Below are positions 55,609 through 64,000 of a stretch of 64,000 bases of DNA, piece after piece. The notes under the pieces were generated by a model. It saw nothing but the letters and a program-made list of their open reading frames with translations. It did not search any database and was not told the DNA's origin. The DNA is from Acidovorax sp. RAC01 (GTDB taxonomy: Bacteria; Pseudomonadota; Gammaproteobacteria; Burkholderiales; Burkholderiaceae_C), in assembly GCF_001714725.1 (NCBI RefSeq), contig NZ_CP016447.1, forward strand, positions 186,001-250,000. Direction: 5' to 3'. Both the position numbers and the translations under genes were made by a program. Every line of letters begins with the position of its first letter. Positions within the stretch are counted from its first letter, which is position 1.

Positions 55609-56235
55609 ATGTCGAGCGCAACCCTTCCCCACAGCCCGGCCGCAGAGCGCAACCAGGCCCCCATCCTGGCCCAGCTGCGCCCGCTGCTGCCCGCCCTCGG
55701 CGCCGCGCTGGAGATTGCCAGCGGAACCGGCCAGCATGCCGCCCACTTTGCGGCCGCCCTGCCCGGCTGGACGTGGCAACCCACCGACCTGCAGGACACC
55801 CTGTTCCCCGCCATCACGGCCTGGGCCGCACAGGCAGGCGCAGCCAACGTGCTACCCCCGCTGGCGCTCGACGTGCTGGCACCGCGCTGGCCCACGCAGT
55901 GCGACGCGTTTGCGGACGGCGCCTTCGACCTGATCTACTGCGCCAACATGCTGCACATTGCGCCTTGGGCGTGCTGCAGCGGCCTGATGCAGGGCGCGGC
56001 GCGGCATCTGGCGCCCGGCGGGCGGCTGGTGACGTACGGGCCCTACCTGGAAGACGGCATCCCCACCTCCCCCGGCAACACGGCCTTTGATGCCAGCCTG
56101 CGCGCGCAGGACAGCGGGTGGGGCATCCGCCGGCTCGAAGACGTGGCGGCGGTGGCCGCGCAGGCAGGCATCGCGCTGCAGGCCCGCCACGCCATGCCCG
56201 CCAACAACCTGCTGCTGGTGTGGACCCGGGCCTGA
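55609..56235 (+). CDS. DUF938 methyltransferase-like protein
   Basis: Protein of 208 aa with a SAM-binding pattern (ALEIASGTGQHAAHFAAALP near residue 34-53), then YCANMLHIAPW and GPYLEDG. DUF938 members are predicted methyltransferases of unknown substrate. Typical length and complete. Confidence 0.9.
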   Translation: MSSATLPHSPAAERNQAPILAQLRPLLPALGAALEIASGTGQHAAHFAAALPGWTWQPTDLQDTLFPAITAWAAQAGAANVLPPLALDVLAPRWPTQCDAFADGAFDLIYCANMLHIAPWACCSGLMQGAARHLAPGGRLVTYGPYLEDGIPTSPGNTAFDASLRAQDSGWGIRRLEDVAAVAAQAGIALQARHAMPANNLLLVWTRA

Positions 56236-56304
56236 GCCCGCTTGCCACCCCTGCCGCCCGCCACCGCACAACCGCCCCTTTCCCCAGCTTCCTCACGATT
56301 TCCC

Positions 56305-56598
56305 ATGAGCCAACCCAGCGCCCCCTTCTTCATCGCCACCGTCGAACCTGATGGCCTGCAGTGCGACGCATGGCCCGAGCAGCCGCTGCTGCAGTCGCTG
56401 GAAGGCGGCGGCATCGACTGGCCCAGCTCGTGCCGCAACGGCACCTGCCGCACCTGCCTGGGGCAACTGGTCCAGGGCGCCGTGCGCTACGAGATCGAAT
56501 GGCCGGGCCTCACCGCCGAGGAAAAGGCCGAAGGCTGTGTGCTGCCCTGCGTGGCCTACCCCGTGTCCGACGTGGTGCTGCAGAGTTCTGCCATCTGA
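56305..56598 (+). CDS. Plant-type [2Fe-2S] ferredoxin
   Basis: Protein of 97 aa with Cys43, Cys48, Cys51 and Cys82 in the pattern CxxxxCxxC...C (SSCRNGTCRTCLG and VLPCVAYP). It is an electron carrier. Partner unknown; no monooxygenase adjoins it. Its start is an ATG 69 bp after the DUF938 stop. Confidence 0.92.
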   Translation: MSQPSAPFFIATVEPDGLQCDAWPEQPLLQSLEGGGIDWPSSCRNGTCRTCLGQLVQGAVRYEIEWPGLTAEEKAEGCVLPCVAYPVSDVVLQSSAI

Positions 56599-56869
56599 CC
56601 TGGCCCGCGTTGCGGGAGCCGATGCACCCGACGGGCCTTGCCCGGGGCACAACGGCACCGCAGACAAAGGATTCTTGTACCCGCTGCCGGTTGCCAGGGG
56701 GCCGGTGAACTAAAATCCGGGGTTTTGCGGGCCTGCTGCACCCATGGTGCGGGGCCCCTCGGACGAGCGGCAGCGCCGCACGCATGTTCTTTGGGTGGGA
56801 TACGGGCTGCGCCAGCGTTGCCCCGGCCACGGGACCTGCGATGCAGCGGCCCAACGAAAGCCCCCACTC

Positions 56870-58009
56870 ATGAACACCCCCCTCACCCCTGTGCCCATCT
56901 CGCCGGTCGAAGACATCGTGGCCGACATGCGCGCCGGGCGCATCGTCATCCTGGTGGATGAGGAAGACCGTGAAAACGAAGGCGACCTGGTGCTGGCGTC
57001 CGACCACGTCACGCCCGAAGCCATCAACTTCATGGCCCGCTTCGGCCGCGGCCTGATCTGCCTGACCCTCACGCGCGAGCGCTGCGAGTTCCTCAAGCTG
57101 CCGCCCATGGCCGCGCGCAACGGCACCGTGTACAGCACGGCCTTCACCGTGTCGATCGAGGCGGCCGAAGGCGTGACCACCGGCATCTCGGCCGCCGACC
57201 GCGCACGCACCGTGCAGGTGGCGGTAGACCGCAAGAGCCAGCCGGCCGACCTGGTGCAGCCCGGCCACATCTTCCCGCTGCAGGCGGTGGATGGCGGCGT
57301 GCTCATGCGCGCAGGCCATACCGAAGCCGGCTGCGACCTGGCCGCCATGGCCGGCTGCAGCCCGTCGTCGGTGATCTGCGAGATCATGAAGGACGACGGC
57401 ACCATGGCCCGCCTGCCCGATCTGCAGCTGTTTGCCGCAGAGCACGGCCTGAAGATCGGGACCATTGCCGACCTCATCGAATACCGCAGCCGCCACGAAT
57501 CGCTGGTTGAAAAAATCGGCGAGCGCACGCTGAAAACCGCCTACGGCCAGTTCACCGCCCACGCGTTTCGCGACAAACCGAGCCAGGCCATTCACCTGGC
57601 GCTGGTCAAGGGCCAGTGGAATGCCGACGACGTGGTGCCCGTGCGCGTGCACGAGCCGCTGTCGGTGCTCGATGCGCTGGAGATTGACCGCTCCATGCAC
57701 TCGTGGGGCCTCGACACCAGCCTGCAGTACCTCGTCAAGCAAGGCAAGGGCGTGGCCGTGCTGCTCAACTGCGGCGAAAGCGCCGAGCAGATGGTGGCCC
57801 AGTTTGAAGGCACCGCGCGCTCAGCCCAGGCGCCCGAGCGCGGCCGCATGGACCTTCGCACCTACGGCGTGGGCGCGCAGATCCTGCGTGAATGCGGCGT
57901 GCAGAAGATGGCGCTGATGGGCCAGCCCCGCCGCATGCCCAGCATGGCCGGCTACGGCCTCGAAATCACGGGCTTCATCCCCAAAGACGCATCGGCCACG
58001 GGCGGCTAA
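56870..58009 (+). CDS. ribB: DHBP synthase RibB with degenerate RibA domain
   Basis: The N-terminal domain (residues 1-205) is 3,4-dihydroxy-2-butanone-4-phosphate synthase, with [10 protein letters not shown] at 30-39 and [10 protein letters not shown]. The C-terminal RibA-like domain lacks the zinc cysteines: where GTP cyclohydrolase II has RVHSECLTGD, this has [20 protein letters not shown] activity is therefore not expected, as in the RibBX-type proteins. A separate ribA would be needed. The upstream 271 bp has a possible TAAAAT box at 56711; no FMN riboswitch was recognised. Confidence 0.93.
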   Translation: MNTPLTPVPISPVEDIVADMRAGRIVILVDEEDRENEGDLVLASDHVTPEAINFMARFGRGLICLTLTRERCEFLKLPPMAARNGTVYSTAFTVSIEAAEGVTTGISAADRARTVQVAVDRKSQPADLVQPGHIFPLQAVDGGVLMRAGHTEAGCDLAAMAGCSPSSVICEIMKDDGTMARLPDLQLFAAEHGLKIGTIADLIEYRSRHESLVEKIGERTLKTAYGQFTAHAFRDKPSQAIHLALVKGQWNADDVVPVRVHEPLSVLDALEIDRSMHSWGLDTSLQYLVKQGKGVAVLLNCGESAEQMVAQFEGTARSAQAPERGRMDLRTYGVGAQILRECGVQKMALMGQPRRMPSMAGYGLEITGFIPKDASATGG

Positions 58010-58085
58010 GCCGCCCCGCCCTGCCCCGCCCCGTGCGGGGTACGCCCACGACAGTCACCCGGTTATCAGAGAAAGTACACACACC

Positions 58086-58550
58086 ATGTTTGGCGCAGAC
58101 AAAGGCACCGCAGACCACCTGGACGGCAAGAAACTGCACATCGGCATCGTGCAGGCCCGTTTCAACGAAGGCATCACCAACACCCTGGCAGCGGCCTGCC
58201 GCGCCGAGCTGCTGGCCCTGGGCGTGCAGGAGAAAAACATCAAGCACGTGATGGTGCCCGGCGCACTGGAAGTGCCGGTCGCCCTGCAGGCCATGGCCGA
58301 AAGCAACGACTACGACGCGCTGATCGCCCTGGGCTGCATCATCCGCGGCGAGACCTACCACTTCGAGCTGGTGGCCAACGAGTCCGGTGCCGGCGTCACG
58401 CGCCTGTCGCTGGACTACCAGATCCCGATCGCCAACGCCATCATCACCACCGAGAACCTCGAGCAGGCCATTGCGCGCCAGACCGAGAAGGGCACCGACG
58501 CCGCCCGCGTGGCCGTGGAGATGGCCAACCTGCTGGACGAACTGTCATGA
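58086..58550 (+). CDS. ribH: 6,7-dimethyl-8-ribityllumazine synthase
   Basis: Lumazine synthase of 154 aa joins the RibB product with the pyrimidine. [35 protein letters not shown] and [21 protein letters not shown] are conserved active-site segments. Its stop overlaps the nusB ATG by four bases. Typical 60-mer-forming family length. Confidence 0.96.
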   Translation: MFGADKGTADHLDGKKLHIGIVQARFNEGITNTLAAACRAELLALGVQEKNIKHVMVPGALEVPVALQAMAESNDYDALIALGCIIRGETYHFELVANESGAGVTRLSLDYQIPIANAIITTENLEQAIARQTEKGTDAARVAVEMANLLDELS

Positions 58551-59125
58551 GCGAAAACAACCACCAAGACACTCCCGCAGGCGCCCGCCCCCCGAAGCAG
58601 GTGCGTACCGGCCTCAAGTCCACCGGCGTGCGCAAGGCTGCGTCCAAGTCGGCCCGCAGCCGTGCACGCGAGTTTGCACTGCAGGCGCTGTACCAGCACA
58701 TCGTGGGCGGCAACGAGGCCGCGGCCATCGACGCCTTCACACGCGACCTGGCGGGCTTTCACAAGGCCGACTCGGCCCACTACGACGCGCTGCTGCACGG
58801 CAGCATTGCCGCAGCGGCCGACATGGATGCGCTGATCACCCCGCTGCTGGACCGCAAGATGGCCGAGATCTCGCCCATCGAGCGCGCCACGATGTGGATC
58901 GGCGTGTACGAGTTTCAGAACTGCCTGGATGTGCCGTGGCGCGTGGTGCTTAACGAGTGCATCGAGCTGGCCAAGGAATTTGGCGGCACCGACGGCCACA
59001 AGTACGTGAACGCCGTGCTCAACGGCCTGGCGCCGAGCCTGCGCGCGGTGGAAGTGGCGGCCGACAAGGCCTCGGGCGCCACAGCCCCGGCAGGCGATAC
59101 CAGCGCCCCTACCGCCGGCGCCTGA
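58547..59125 (+). CDS. nusB: Transcription antitermination factor NusB
   Basis: RNA-binding factor of rRNA antitermination, 192 aa. [22 protein letters not shown] at the N-terminus of the domain and [27 protein letters not shown] near the C-terminus are the family hallmarks. An about 35-residue Lys/Pro-rich N-terminal extension and a C-terminal Ala tail are longer than in E. coli. Translationally coupled to ribH. Confidence 0.96.
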   Translation: MSENNHQDTPAGARPPKQVRTGLKSTGVRKAASKSARSRAREFALQALYQHIVGGNEAAAIDAFTRDLAGFHKADSAHYDALLHGSIAAAADMDALITPLLDRKMAEISPIERATMWIGVYEFQNCLDVPWRVVLNECIELAKEFGGTDGHKYVNAVLNGLAPSLRAVEVAADKASGATAPAGDTSAPTAGA

Positions 59126-59229
59126 CGCGCGCCCTGCCCGCCTGGCTGCCGCCCGCCTGCAGTCAGCTCTCCCGGCAGGTTTTTTCCCACCCTGAACGAC
59201 GCCCGCCAGCGCGGGCAGGATGCCTGTCC

Positions 59230-60414
59230 ATGAAGTTTTCCACGCGCGCTGAGCGCATCGAACCGTTTTATGTGATGGAAGTCGCCAAGGCGGCACAGGC
59301 CCTGGCGCGCGAGGTGGCCGGCAGTGCCGACCCGATGATCTTCCTGAACATCGGCGAGCCTGACTTCACGGCCCCGCCGCTGGTGCAGGAAGCCGCCGCC
59401 AAAGCCGTGCGCGATGGCGCCACGCAGTACACCAACGCCCTGGGCCTGGAGCCCCTGCGCGAGCGCATCAGCGGCTGGTACAAGACGCGTTTTGGCGTGG
59501 ATGTGCCCGCGCGCCGCATCGTGGTCACCGCGGGCGCATCGGCCGCGCTGCAGCTGGCCTGCCTGGCCCTCATCGAGGCCGGCGACGAGATCCTGATGCC
59601 CGACCCCAGCTACCCGTGCAACCGGCACTTCGTGAGCGCAGCCGAAGGCCGCGCGGTGCTGCTGCCCACCACGGCGCAAGAGCGCTACCAGCTCAGCGCC
59701 GACAAGGTGCGTGCGGCCTGGGGCAGCCAGACCCGCGGCGTGTTGCTCGCCTCGCCGTCCAACCCCACGGGCACCTCCATCGCGCCCGATGAGCTGCGCC
59801 GCATCAATGACGTGGTGCGTGAGCACGATGGCGTGACGCTGATCGACGAGATCTACCTGGGCCTGTCATACGAAGAGGCCTTTGGCCACACGGCGCTGGC
59901 CATTGACGACAACATCATCAGCATCAACAGCTTCAGCAAGTACTTCAACATGACCGGCTGGCGCCTGGGCTGGATGGTGGTGCCCGATGCCATGGTGCCC
60001 GTGGTGGAGCGCCTGGCGCAAAACCTGTTCATCTGCGCCAGCACCGTGTCGCAGCACGCCGCGCTGGCCTGCTTCGAACCCGAGAGCATTGCCGAATACG
60101 AACGCCGCCGTGCCGAGTTCAAGGCCCGGCGCGATTTTTTCATTCCGGCGCTGCAAGGCATGGGCCTGCAGGTGCCGGTGATGCCCGATGGCGCCTTCTA
60201 CGCCTGGGCCGACTGCACCGATGCCGCCGCGCGCCTGGGCGTGCAGGGCAGCTGGGACACCGCCTTTGAGCTGATGCGCCGCGCCCATGTGGCCGTGACG
60301 CCGGGCCGCGACTTTGGCACGGCCGACACGGCGCGGTTCATCCGCTTTTCGACCGCCAACTCGATGGCGCAGCTGCAGGAGGCCGTGGCCCGCCTGCAGC
60401 GCGTGCTGGCCTAG
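59230..60414 (+). CDS. Class I/II pyridoxal-phosphate aminotransferase
   Basis: Aminotransferase of 394 aa. ASPSNPTGT, the DEIYLGLSYE motif, and SFSKYFNMTGWRLGW with the PLP-binding Lys near residue 240 identify fold type I. The substrate is not clear; aspartate- or alanine-type specificities are possible. The ATG at 59230 fits the family N-terminus. Confidence 0.9.
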   Translation: MKFSTRAERIEPFYVMEVAKAAQALAREVAGSADPMIFLNIGEPDFTAPPLVQEAAAKAVRDGATQYTNALGLEPLRERISGWYKTRFGVDVPARRIVVTAGASAALQLACLALIEAGDEILMPDPSYPCNRHFVSAAEGRAVLLPTTAQERYQLSADKVRAAWGSQTRGVLLASPSNPTGTSIAPDELRRINDVVREHDGVTLIDEIYLGLSYEEAFGHTALAIDDNIISINSFSKYFNMTGWRLGWMVVPDAMVPVVERLAQNLFICASTVSQHAALACFEPESIAEYERRRAEFKARRDFFIPALQGMGLQVPVMPDGAFYAWADCTDAAARLGVQGSWDTAFELMRRAHVAVTPGRDFGTADTARFIRFSTANSMAQLQEAVARLQRVLA

Positions 60415-60424
60415 GGCAGACGCT

Positions 60425-60844
60425 ATGGCGTTCGAGTTTCCCGTCCGCGTGTATTGGGAGGACACCGATGCCGGCGGCATCGTGTTCTATGCCAACTACC
60501 TGAAGTTCTTTGAACGTGCGCGCACCGAGTGGCTGCGCTCGCTGGGCATCGGCCAGCAACGATTGCGGGAACAAACCGGCGGCATGTTTGTCGTAACCGA
60601 TGCGCAGCTGCGCTACCACCGCAGCGCCCGCCTGGACGATGAACTGATTGTTACCGCCGCCCTGCAGAGCATGGGCCGGGCATCATTGACAATAGTGCAG
60701 CAGGCGCTCCTGAAACCAGAGCAGATGTCCGATCAACACCCCACGCTGCTGACCGAAGGCACCATCCGCATCGGATGGGTGGATGCAGCGAGCATGCGCC
60801 CCGCGCGCATTCCCGCGACCCTTGTGGAAATACTCTCGAAATGA
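60425..60844 (+). CDS. ybgC: Acyl-CoA thioesterase YbgC
   Basis: Hot-dog-fold thioesterase of 139 aa with VYWEDTDAGGIVFYANYLKFFERARTEWL at the N-terminus, the signature of the 4-hydroxybenzoyl-CoA thioesterase/YbgC group. It usually precedes tolQ. Its stop overlaps the tolQ ATG (ATGA). Confidence 0.95.
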   Translation: MAFEFPVRVYWEDTDAGGIVFYANYLKFFERARTEWLRSLGIGQQRLREQTGGMFVVTDAQLRYHRSARLDDELIVTAALQSMGRASLTIVQQALLKPEQMSDQHPTLLTEGTIRIGWVDAASMRPARIPATLVEILSK

Positions 60845-61548
60845 ACTCGCAAAACATGTCCATCGTCTCCCTGGTGCTGCAGGCCAGCTGGGTGGTGCAA
60901 CTCGTCATGCTGCTGCTGGTGACCGTGTCGGTGGCCAGCTGGGCGGCCATCTTCAGAAAGCTGTTTGCCCTGAAGCGCGTGAAGGCGCTGAACGAAGAGT
61001 TCGAGCGCGAGTTCTGGTCGGGCACCAGCCTGAACGACCTGTACGCCAGCGCTGCGCAGAACGCCAAGCAGGCAGGCCCCATGGAACGCATCTTTGCCAG
61101 CGGCATGCGCGAATACCAGAAGCTGCGCGAGCGCCGCATCAGCGACCCCGGCACGCTGCTCGACGGCGCACGCCGCGCCATGCGCGCCAGCTTCCAGCGC
61201 GAGATGGACGTGGTGGAGTCCAGCCTGTCGTTCCTGGCCTCGGTCGGCTCGGTATCGCCCTATGTGGGGCTGTTTGGCACGGTGTGGGGCATCATGCACG
61301 CCTTCACCGGCTTTGCCGGCATGGAACAGGTGACGCTGGCCACGGTGGCACCCGGCATTGCCGAAGCGCTGGTGGCCACCGCCATCGGTCTGTTTGCCGC
61401 CATCCCGGCCGTGATTGCGTACAACAACTTTGCCCGCGACATCGACCGCGTGGCCACGCACCAGGAGACCTTCATCGAGGAGTTCTCCAACATCCTGCAG
61501 CGCAACCTGGGCGCCCAGCCCGGGGGCCAGACGGCCTCGGGCCACTGA
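60841..61548 (+). CDS. tolQ: Tol-Pal system protein TolQ
   Basis: Inner-membrane motor subunit of 235 aa with three transmembrane helices (residues about 12-37, 139-160, 175-198). GTVWGIMHAFTGFA and ATAIGLFAAIPAVIAYN are TolQ/ExbB/MotA motifs. With TolR it uses the proton gradient to energise TolA for outer-membrane constriction at division. Confidence 0.95.
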   Translation: MNSQNMSIVSLVLQASWVVQLVMLLLVTVSVASWAAIFRKLFALKRVKALNEEFEREFWSGTSLNDLYASAAQNAKQAGPMERIFASGMREYQKLRERRISDPGTLLDGARRAMRASFQREMDVVESSLSFLASVGSVSPYVGLFGTVWGIMHAFTGFAGMEQVTLATVAPGIAEALVATAIGLFAAIPAVIAYNNFARDIDRVATHQETFIEEFSNILQRNLGAQPGGQTASGH

Positions 61549-61563
61549 CCGGAGGCCCGCACC

Positions 61564-61986
61564 ATGCCTGCCATGGCATCCCGCGGCCGAGGCCGCCGCA
61601 CCATCAACGAAATCAACATGGTGCCGTTCATCGACGTCATGCTGGTGCTGCTCATCATCTTCATGGTGACGGCGCCCATGCTCACCCCCGGCATGATCGA
61701 TGTGCCCAGCGTGGGCAAGAGCCCCAAGCCGCCCAAAACTTTTGCGCAAGTGATCATTCAGCCGGACGGCAAGCTGCAGTTCAAGACCAAGGACGGTGAG
61801 CGGCCAGTGACGCTTCAAGGACTTGGCGCTGCCGCAAAGACTTGGCAGACGAGCCAAGAACCTAGTACTCCTGTGCTCATCAGCGCTGACAAAGGCGTTC
61901 AGTACGAGACCGTCGTCAAGACGATGGAAGCCCTTCAGAAAGCCGGCGTGCAGCGCGTAGGCCTGTCCGTCAAGCAAGGCGGCTGA
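61564..61986 (+). CDS. tolR: Tol-Pal system protein TolR
   Basis: Inner-membrane protein of 140 aa with one transmembrane helix (residues about 20-42). INMVPFIDVMLVLLIIFMVTAPM carries the proton-pathway Asp. The C-terminal periplasmic domain (LQKAGVQRVGL) is complete. Works with TolQ. Confidence 0.95.
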   Translation: MPAMASRGRGRRTINEINMVPFIDVMLVLLIIFMVTAPMLTPGMIDVPSVGKSPKPPKTFAQVIIQPDGKLQFKTKDGERPVTLQGLGAAAKTWQTSQEPSTPVLISADKGVQYETVVKTMEALQKAGVQRVGLSVKQGG

Positions 61987-62018
61987 GCCCGCCACGCACA
62001 GCGCACACCCGCCAGCCC

Positions 62019-63032
62019 ATGCACGCCCAAGACGACCGCGACCAGTTCACGCCGCCGCAACCGCCCGCACGCCTGCGCGCCATCGCGCTGGCCGTGCTGG
62101 TGCATGCCGTGCTGATCGGCGCGCTGACCTGGGGTGTGAACTGGCAGACCAGCACAGACCAGCCCGCCGTGGAAGCCGAACTGTGGGCCGCCGTGCCGCA
62201 GATGGCCGCGCCACGCGAGAACACGCCACCGCCGCCGCCAGAGCCGCCCGCCCCACCGCCCCCACCACAGGTCACGCCCACGCCACCACCTCCTCCACCA
62301 CCGCCACGCGCGGCAGAGCCGCCAGACACGCGCGAGGCCGACATCGCCATCGAGCGCGAAAAGAAGCGCCTGGAGCAGGAAAAGAAGGCCCGCGAACAGC
62401 AGGCCGAGCGGGACAAGCGCGAGCGCGAACGCAAGGAAGACGAACGCCGAGAGCGCCTGGAGCAAGAGAAGAAAGAGCGCCTGCAAAAAGAGAAGGCCCG
62501 AGAAAAGGAAAAAGAGCGCGAGAAGGAAAAGGCGCAGGAGCTGCGTGAAAAGCAGCTGGCCGAACAGAAGAAGGCGGAGCAGGAAAAGAAGAAAAAGCTG
62601 GCCGAAGACAAGCGCAAGGCTGAAGAAGCCGCCAAGCGCAAGGCCGAGGCCGACGAGAAACAGCTTGCCAGGCAGCGCGAAGAAAACCTGCGCCGGATGC
62701 AGGGCCTGGCCGGAGCAACCGGCGGCGAGAACGCCACAGGCACCGCCTTGCGCAGCGCAGGCCCTTCAGGCAGCTACGGCGGCAAGGTGGCGGCCAAGGT
62801 GAAGCCCAACATCGTGTACCCCGACATCATCTCGGGCAACCCGCGCGCCGAGGTCGAAGTGCGCCTGGCACCCGACGGCACCATCGTCGGCAAGCGCCTG
62901 GTGCAATCCAGCGGCAACAAGGCGTGGGACGATGCGGTGCTGCGGGCACTGGAAAAAACCGAGACGCTGCCGCGCGATGTGGACGGGCGGGTGCCTTCAT
63001 CTCTGGTGATCGGGTTCCGGCCGCAGGATTGA
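62019..63032 (+). CDS. tolA: Cell envelope protein TolA
   Basis: Protein of 337 aa. A transmembrane helix (residues about 24-46, AIALAVLVHAVLIGAL), a proline-rich stretch, a long Lys/Glu/Arg coiled coil (about 105-225) and a C-terminal TonB/TolA-like domain (VKPNIVYPDIISGNPRAEVEV) make the usual TolA plan. It should be followed by tolB in a typical operon; here no tolB is present within the window. Confidence 0.93.
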   Translation: MHAQDDRDQFTPPQPPARLRAIALAVLVHAVLIGALTWGVNWQTSTDQPAVEAELWAAVPQMAAPRENTPPPPPEPPAPPPPPQVTPTPPPPPPPPRAAEPPDTREADIAIEREKKRLEQEKKAREQQAERDKRERERKEDERRERLEQEKKERLQKEKAREKEKEREKEKAQELREKQLAEQKKAEQEKKKKLAEDKRKAEEAAKRKAEADEKQLARQREENLRRMQGLAGATGGENATGTALRSAGPSGSYGGKVAAKVKPNIVYPDIISGNPRAEVEVRLAPDGTIVGKRLVQSSGNKAWDDAVLRALEKTETLPRDVDGRVPSSLVIGFRPQD

Positions 63033-63056
63033 GCGCGGCATTCGTGGCGCGGCAGC

Positions 63057-63315
63057 TCAAAGGCTTGTGCGCGCGGCCTGCATCCTCAGCCCAGCCACGA
63101 TCAGCACCGCATTGACTTCAGCCCCGTAGATCAGCGTGGCGGCGCTCACGCAGAGAACAAAGAGTGCAGCCACAACGCCTGCAAAGCTCCCATAGATGAG
63201 CGCCAGCGTACCCGCACTGCGCAACGTGTACGACACGTGGCGGCGGCCACCACCCGCGGGCCCGCGCCCACCAGGGCGCCCGGTAGCACTGTGTAAAGCC
63301 CCTGGGGATTAGCGG
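63057..63315 (-). pseudogene. YihY/BrkB-like membrane protein 3' fragment
   Basis: Minus-strand frame ending at 63057 reads YTLRSAGTLALIYGSFAGVV and then SAATLIYGAEVNAV, like the C-terminus of the YihY family. A PGALVGAG stretch upstream, also typical, is in another frame, so a frameshift separates them near 63240. The first two thirds of the gene are missing. The remainder joins a plus-strand gene fragment at about 63300. Confidence 0.75.
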
Positions 63316-63500
63316 CCACTTGGCTGGTGGGCTCCAAAAGTGAACATCGCCGGAAGATTGGCTTTTGGGTCTTTCTGGGGAGCAACGTGCTGTGGGTGTG
63401 CTGGGGCCTACCAGCCGGGGCCAAGGCCGTCATCGCATTACAGGTGTGCCTGGCGGTGATGAACATCCGCGGGCTGGTCAAGGCGAAGGAAGCTGAATGA
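63297..63500 (+). pseudogene. 3' fragment of a small membrane protein gene
   Basis: In frame after a TAA at 63294, the sequence reads ATWLVGSKSEHRRKIGFWVF, LGSNVLWVCWG and ALQVCLAVMNIRG before a stop at 63498-63500. It looks like the end of a two-helix membrane protein with no usable start and no ribosome site. The junction with the YihY fragment removes both 5' ends. Confidence 0.65.
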
Positions 63501-63540
63501 ATGCTTCTGCTCAAACCCTGCCAAGCGCGGGGCAGCCCAT

Positions 63541-63567
63541 AAAAAACGCCCTGCAGTGCAGGGCGTT
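63541..63567 (-). terminator. Rho-independent terminator for the MFS gene
   Basis: AACGCCCTGCA and TGCAGGGCGTT (63545-63567) form a perfect 11-bp stem. On the minus strand TTTTTT follows (63541-63546). It would end the MFS gene's transcript. Confidence 0.85.
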
Positions 63568-63604
63568 CTCTTGCAGAGGCAGATTTCTAGCCTTTTAGGC
63601 CTCA

Positions 63605-63646
63605 GGCGCTTGCCTCATAAGCTTTAAAAGCTATCTTTTCGATAGC
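63605..63646 (-). repeat. Dispersed 42-bp element after the MFS gene
   Basis: GGCGCTT (63605-63611, reverse strand AAGCGCC), 18-nt spacer, GCTATCTTTTCGATAGC (63630-63646). It lies 9 bp after the MFS stop. Confidence 0.85.
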
Positions 63647-63654
63647 ACATATCT

Positions 63655-64000
63655 TCAATCCCGCTGCTGCTCCACCATCCGGTTGATCCGCAGAGCACCC
63701 AGCGTGCAGACCACGCCCGACAGCAGGTACAGCGTGACGGCGCCCAGCCCGAACTTGGCCGACAGGCCCAGGGCGACCAGTGGCGCAAACGCCGCGCCAA
63801 TCATCCACGCGATGTCGGTGGAAAGTGCGGCGCCGGTGTAGCGGTAGCGCGCCGAGAAATTGGACGTCACGGTGCCCGATGCCTGCCCGTAAGACAGCCC
63901 CAGCAGCACAAAGCCGCTGATCAAAAAGATGTTGTTGCCCACGGTGCCGGCGTCCAGCAGCCAGGGCACCATCAGGCTGAACACGCCGATCAGCACGGCC
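63655..64000 (-). CDS. MFS transporter (MHS-like), C-terminal part, cut by window edge
   Basis: The last 114 codons of a membrane transporter with four hydrophobic segments. GLSYGQASGTVTSNFSARYRYTGAALSTDIAWMIGAAFAPLVALGL resembles the metabolite:H+ symporter (ProP/ShiA-like) family in its C-terminal half. The gene starts beyond the window. Substrate unknown. Confidence 0.83.
   Translation of the reverse strand, partial: AVLIGVFSLMVPWLLDAGTVGNNIFLISGFVLLGLSYGQASGTVTSNFSARYRYTGAALSTDIAWMIGAAFAPLVALGLSAKFGLGAVTLYLLSGVVCTLGALRINRMVEQQRD

Noticed and set aside
56600..56869. FMN riboswitch upstream of ribB
   Set aside because: I looked for the RFN consensus (GGGGCAGGGTGAAATTCCC, GACCGGCGGT-like parts) and did not find it.

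Overview
The window looks like chromosome from a GC-rich betaproteobacterium of the Comamonadaceae (Acidovorax or Alicycliphilus type). The grounds are the family-typical gene orders (accA-tilS-tRNA-Ser; ribBA-ribH-nusB; ybgC-tolQRA), a Bug-type solute receptor, a RibB fused to a dead RibA domain, and 13 copies of a short dispersed element built from a 17-bp palindrome, an 18-nt spacer and AAGCGCY. No rRNA, CRISPR array or prophage was seen. The only RNA gene is a tRNA-Ser at the left edge.

Layout. 1-4.5 kb (minus strand): tRNA-Ser, a remnant of aspartate kinase, tilS, accA, an AlkA-like glycosylase and cysS. 4.7-10 kb (plus): a TPR/Cds6-like protein, an L,D-transpeptidase, two cyclophilins, lpxH and mtfA. 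10.4-13.7 kb: an AceE-type 2-oxoacid dehydrogenase E1 divergent from an Lrp regulator, resembling mdeB/mdeR. 13.9-19.2 kb: an esterase, a LigB-type dioxygenase, arfB, aroQ, a PXPV-repeat protein and glnS. 19.18-22.5 kb: an AT-rich island with an ATPase plus DUF4435 (TOPRIM-like) gene pair that resembles the PARIS anti-phage system. Its ATPase gene is cut by a 1177-bp IS5-family element with a CTAG target duplication. 22.7-45.98 kb: housekeeping and small accessory genes, including a toxin-antitoxin pair, a cardiolipin synthase-like protein, an M23 peptidase, pseudouridine synthases, transporters, a DHH phosphoesterase and the GTPase YlqF.

46-53.5 kb: a catabolic block of Baeyer-Villiger-type monooxygenase, SDR dehydrogenase, Bug receptor, alpha/beta hydrolase and Crp/Fnr regulator. 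It lies between a decayed copy of the 3' end of gshA and the intact gshA. The enzymes fit alcohol to ketone to ester to acid plus alcohol, so an alicyclic or long-chain ketone route is plausible. 53.6-63 kb: an SDR, DUF427, a 560-bp non-coding region holding three imperfect repeats with DnaA-box-like sequences, a DUF938 methyltransferase, a ferredoxin, the riboflavin/nusB operon, an aminotransferase, and ybgC-tolQ-tolR-tolA. Instead of tolB, tolA is followed by a scar joining 3' fragments of two genes (YihY-like and a small membrane protein), then the end of an MFS transporter.

Several signs point to deletion and rearrangement: the lysC remnant, the gshA duplicate, the IS-broken defence gene and the post-tolA scar. 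All identifications come from reading the sequence; no database search was run.
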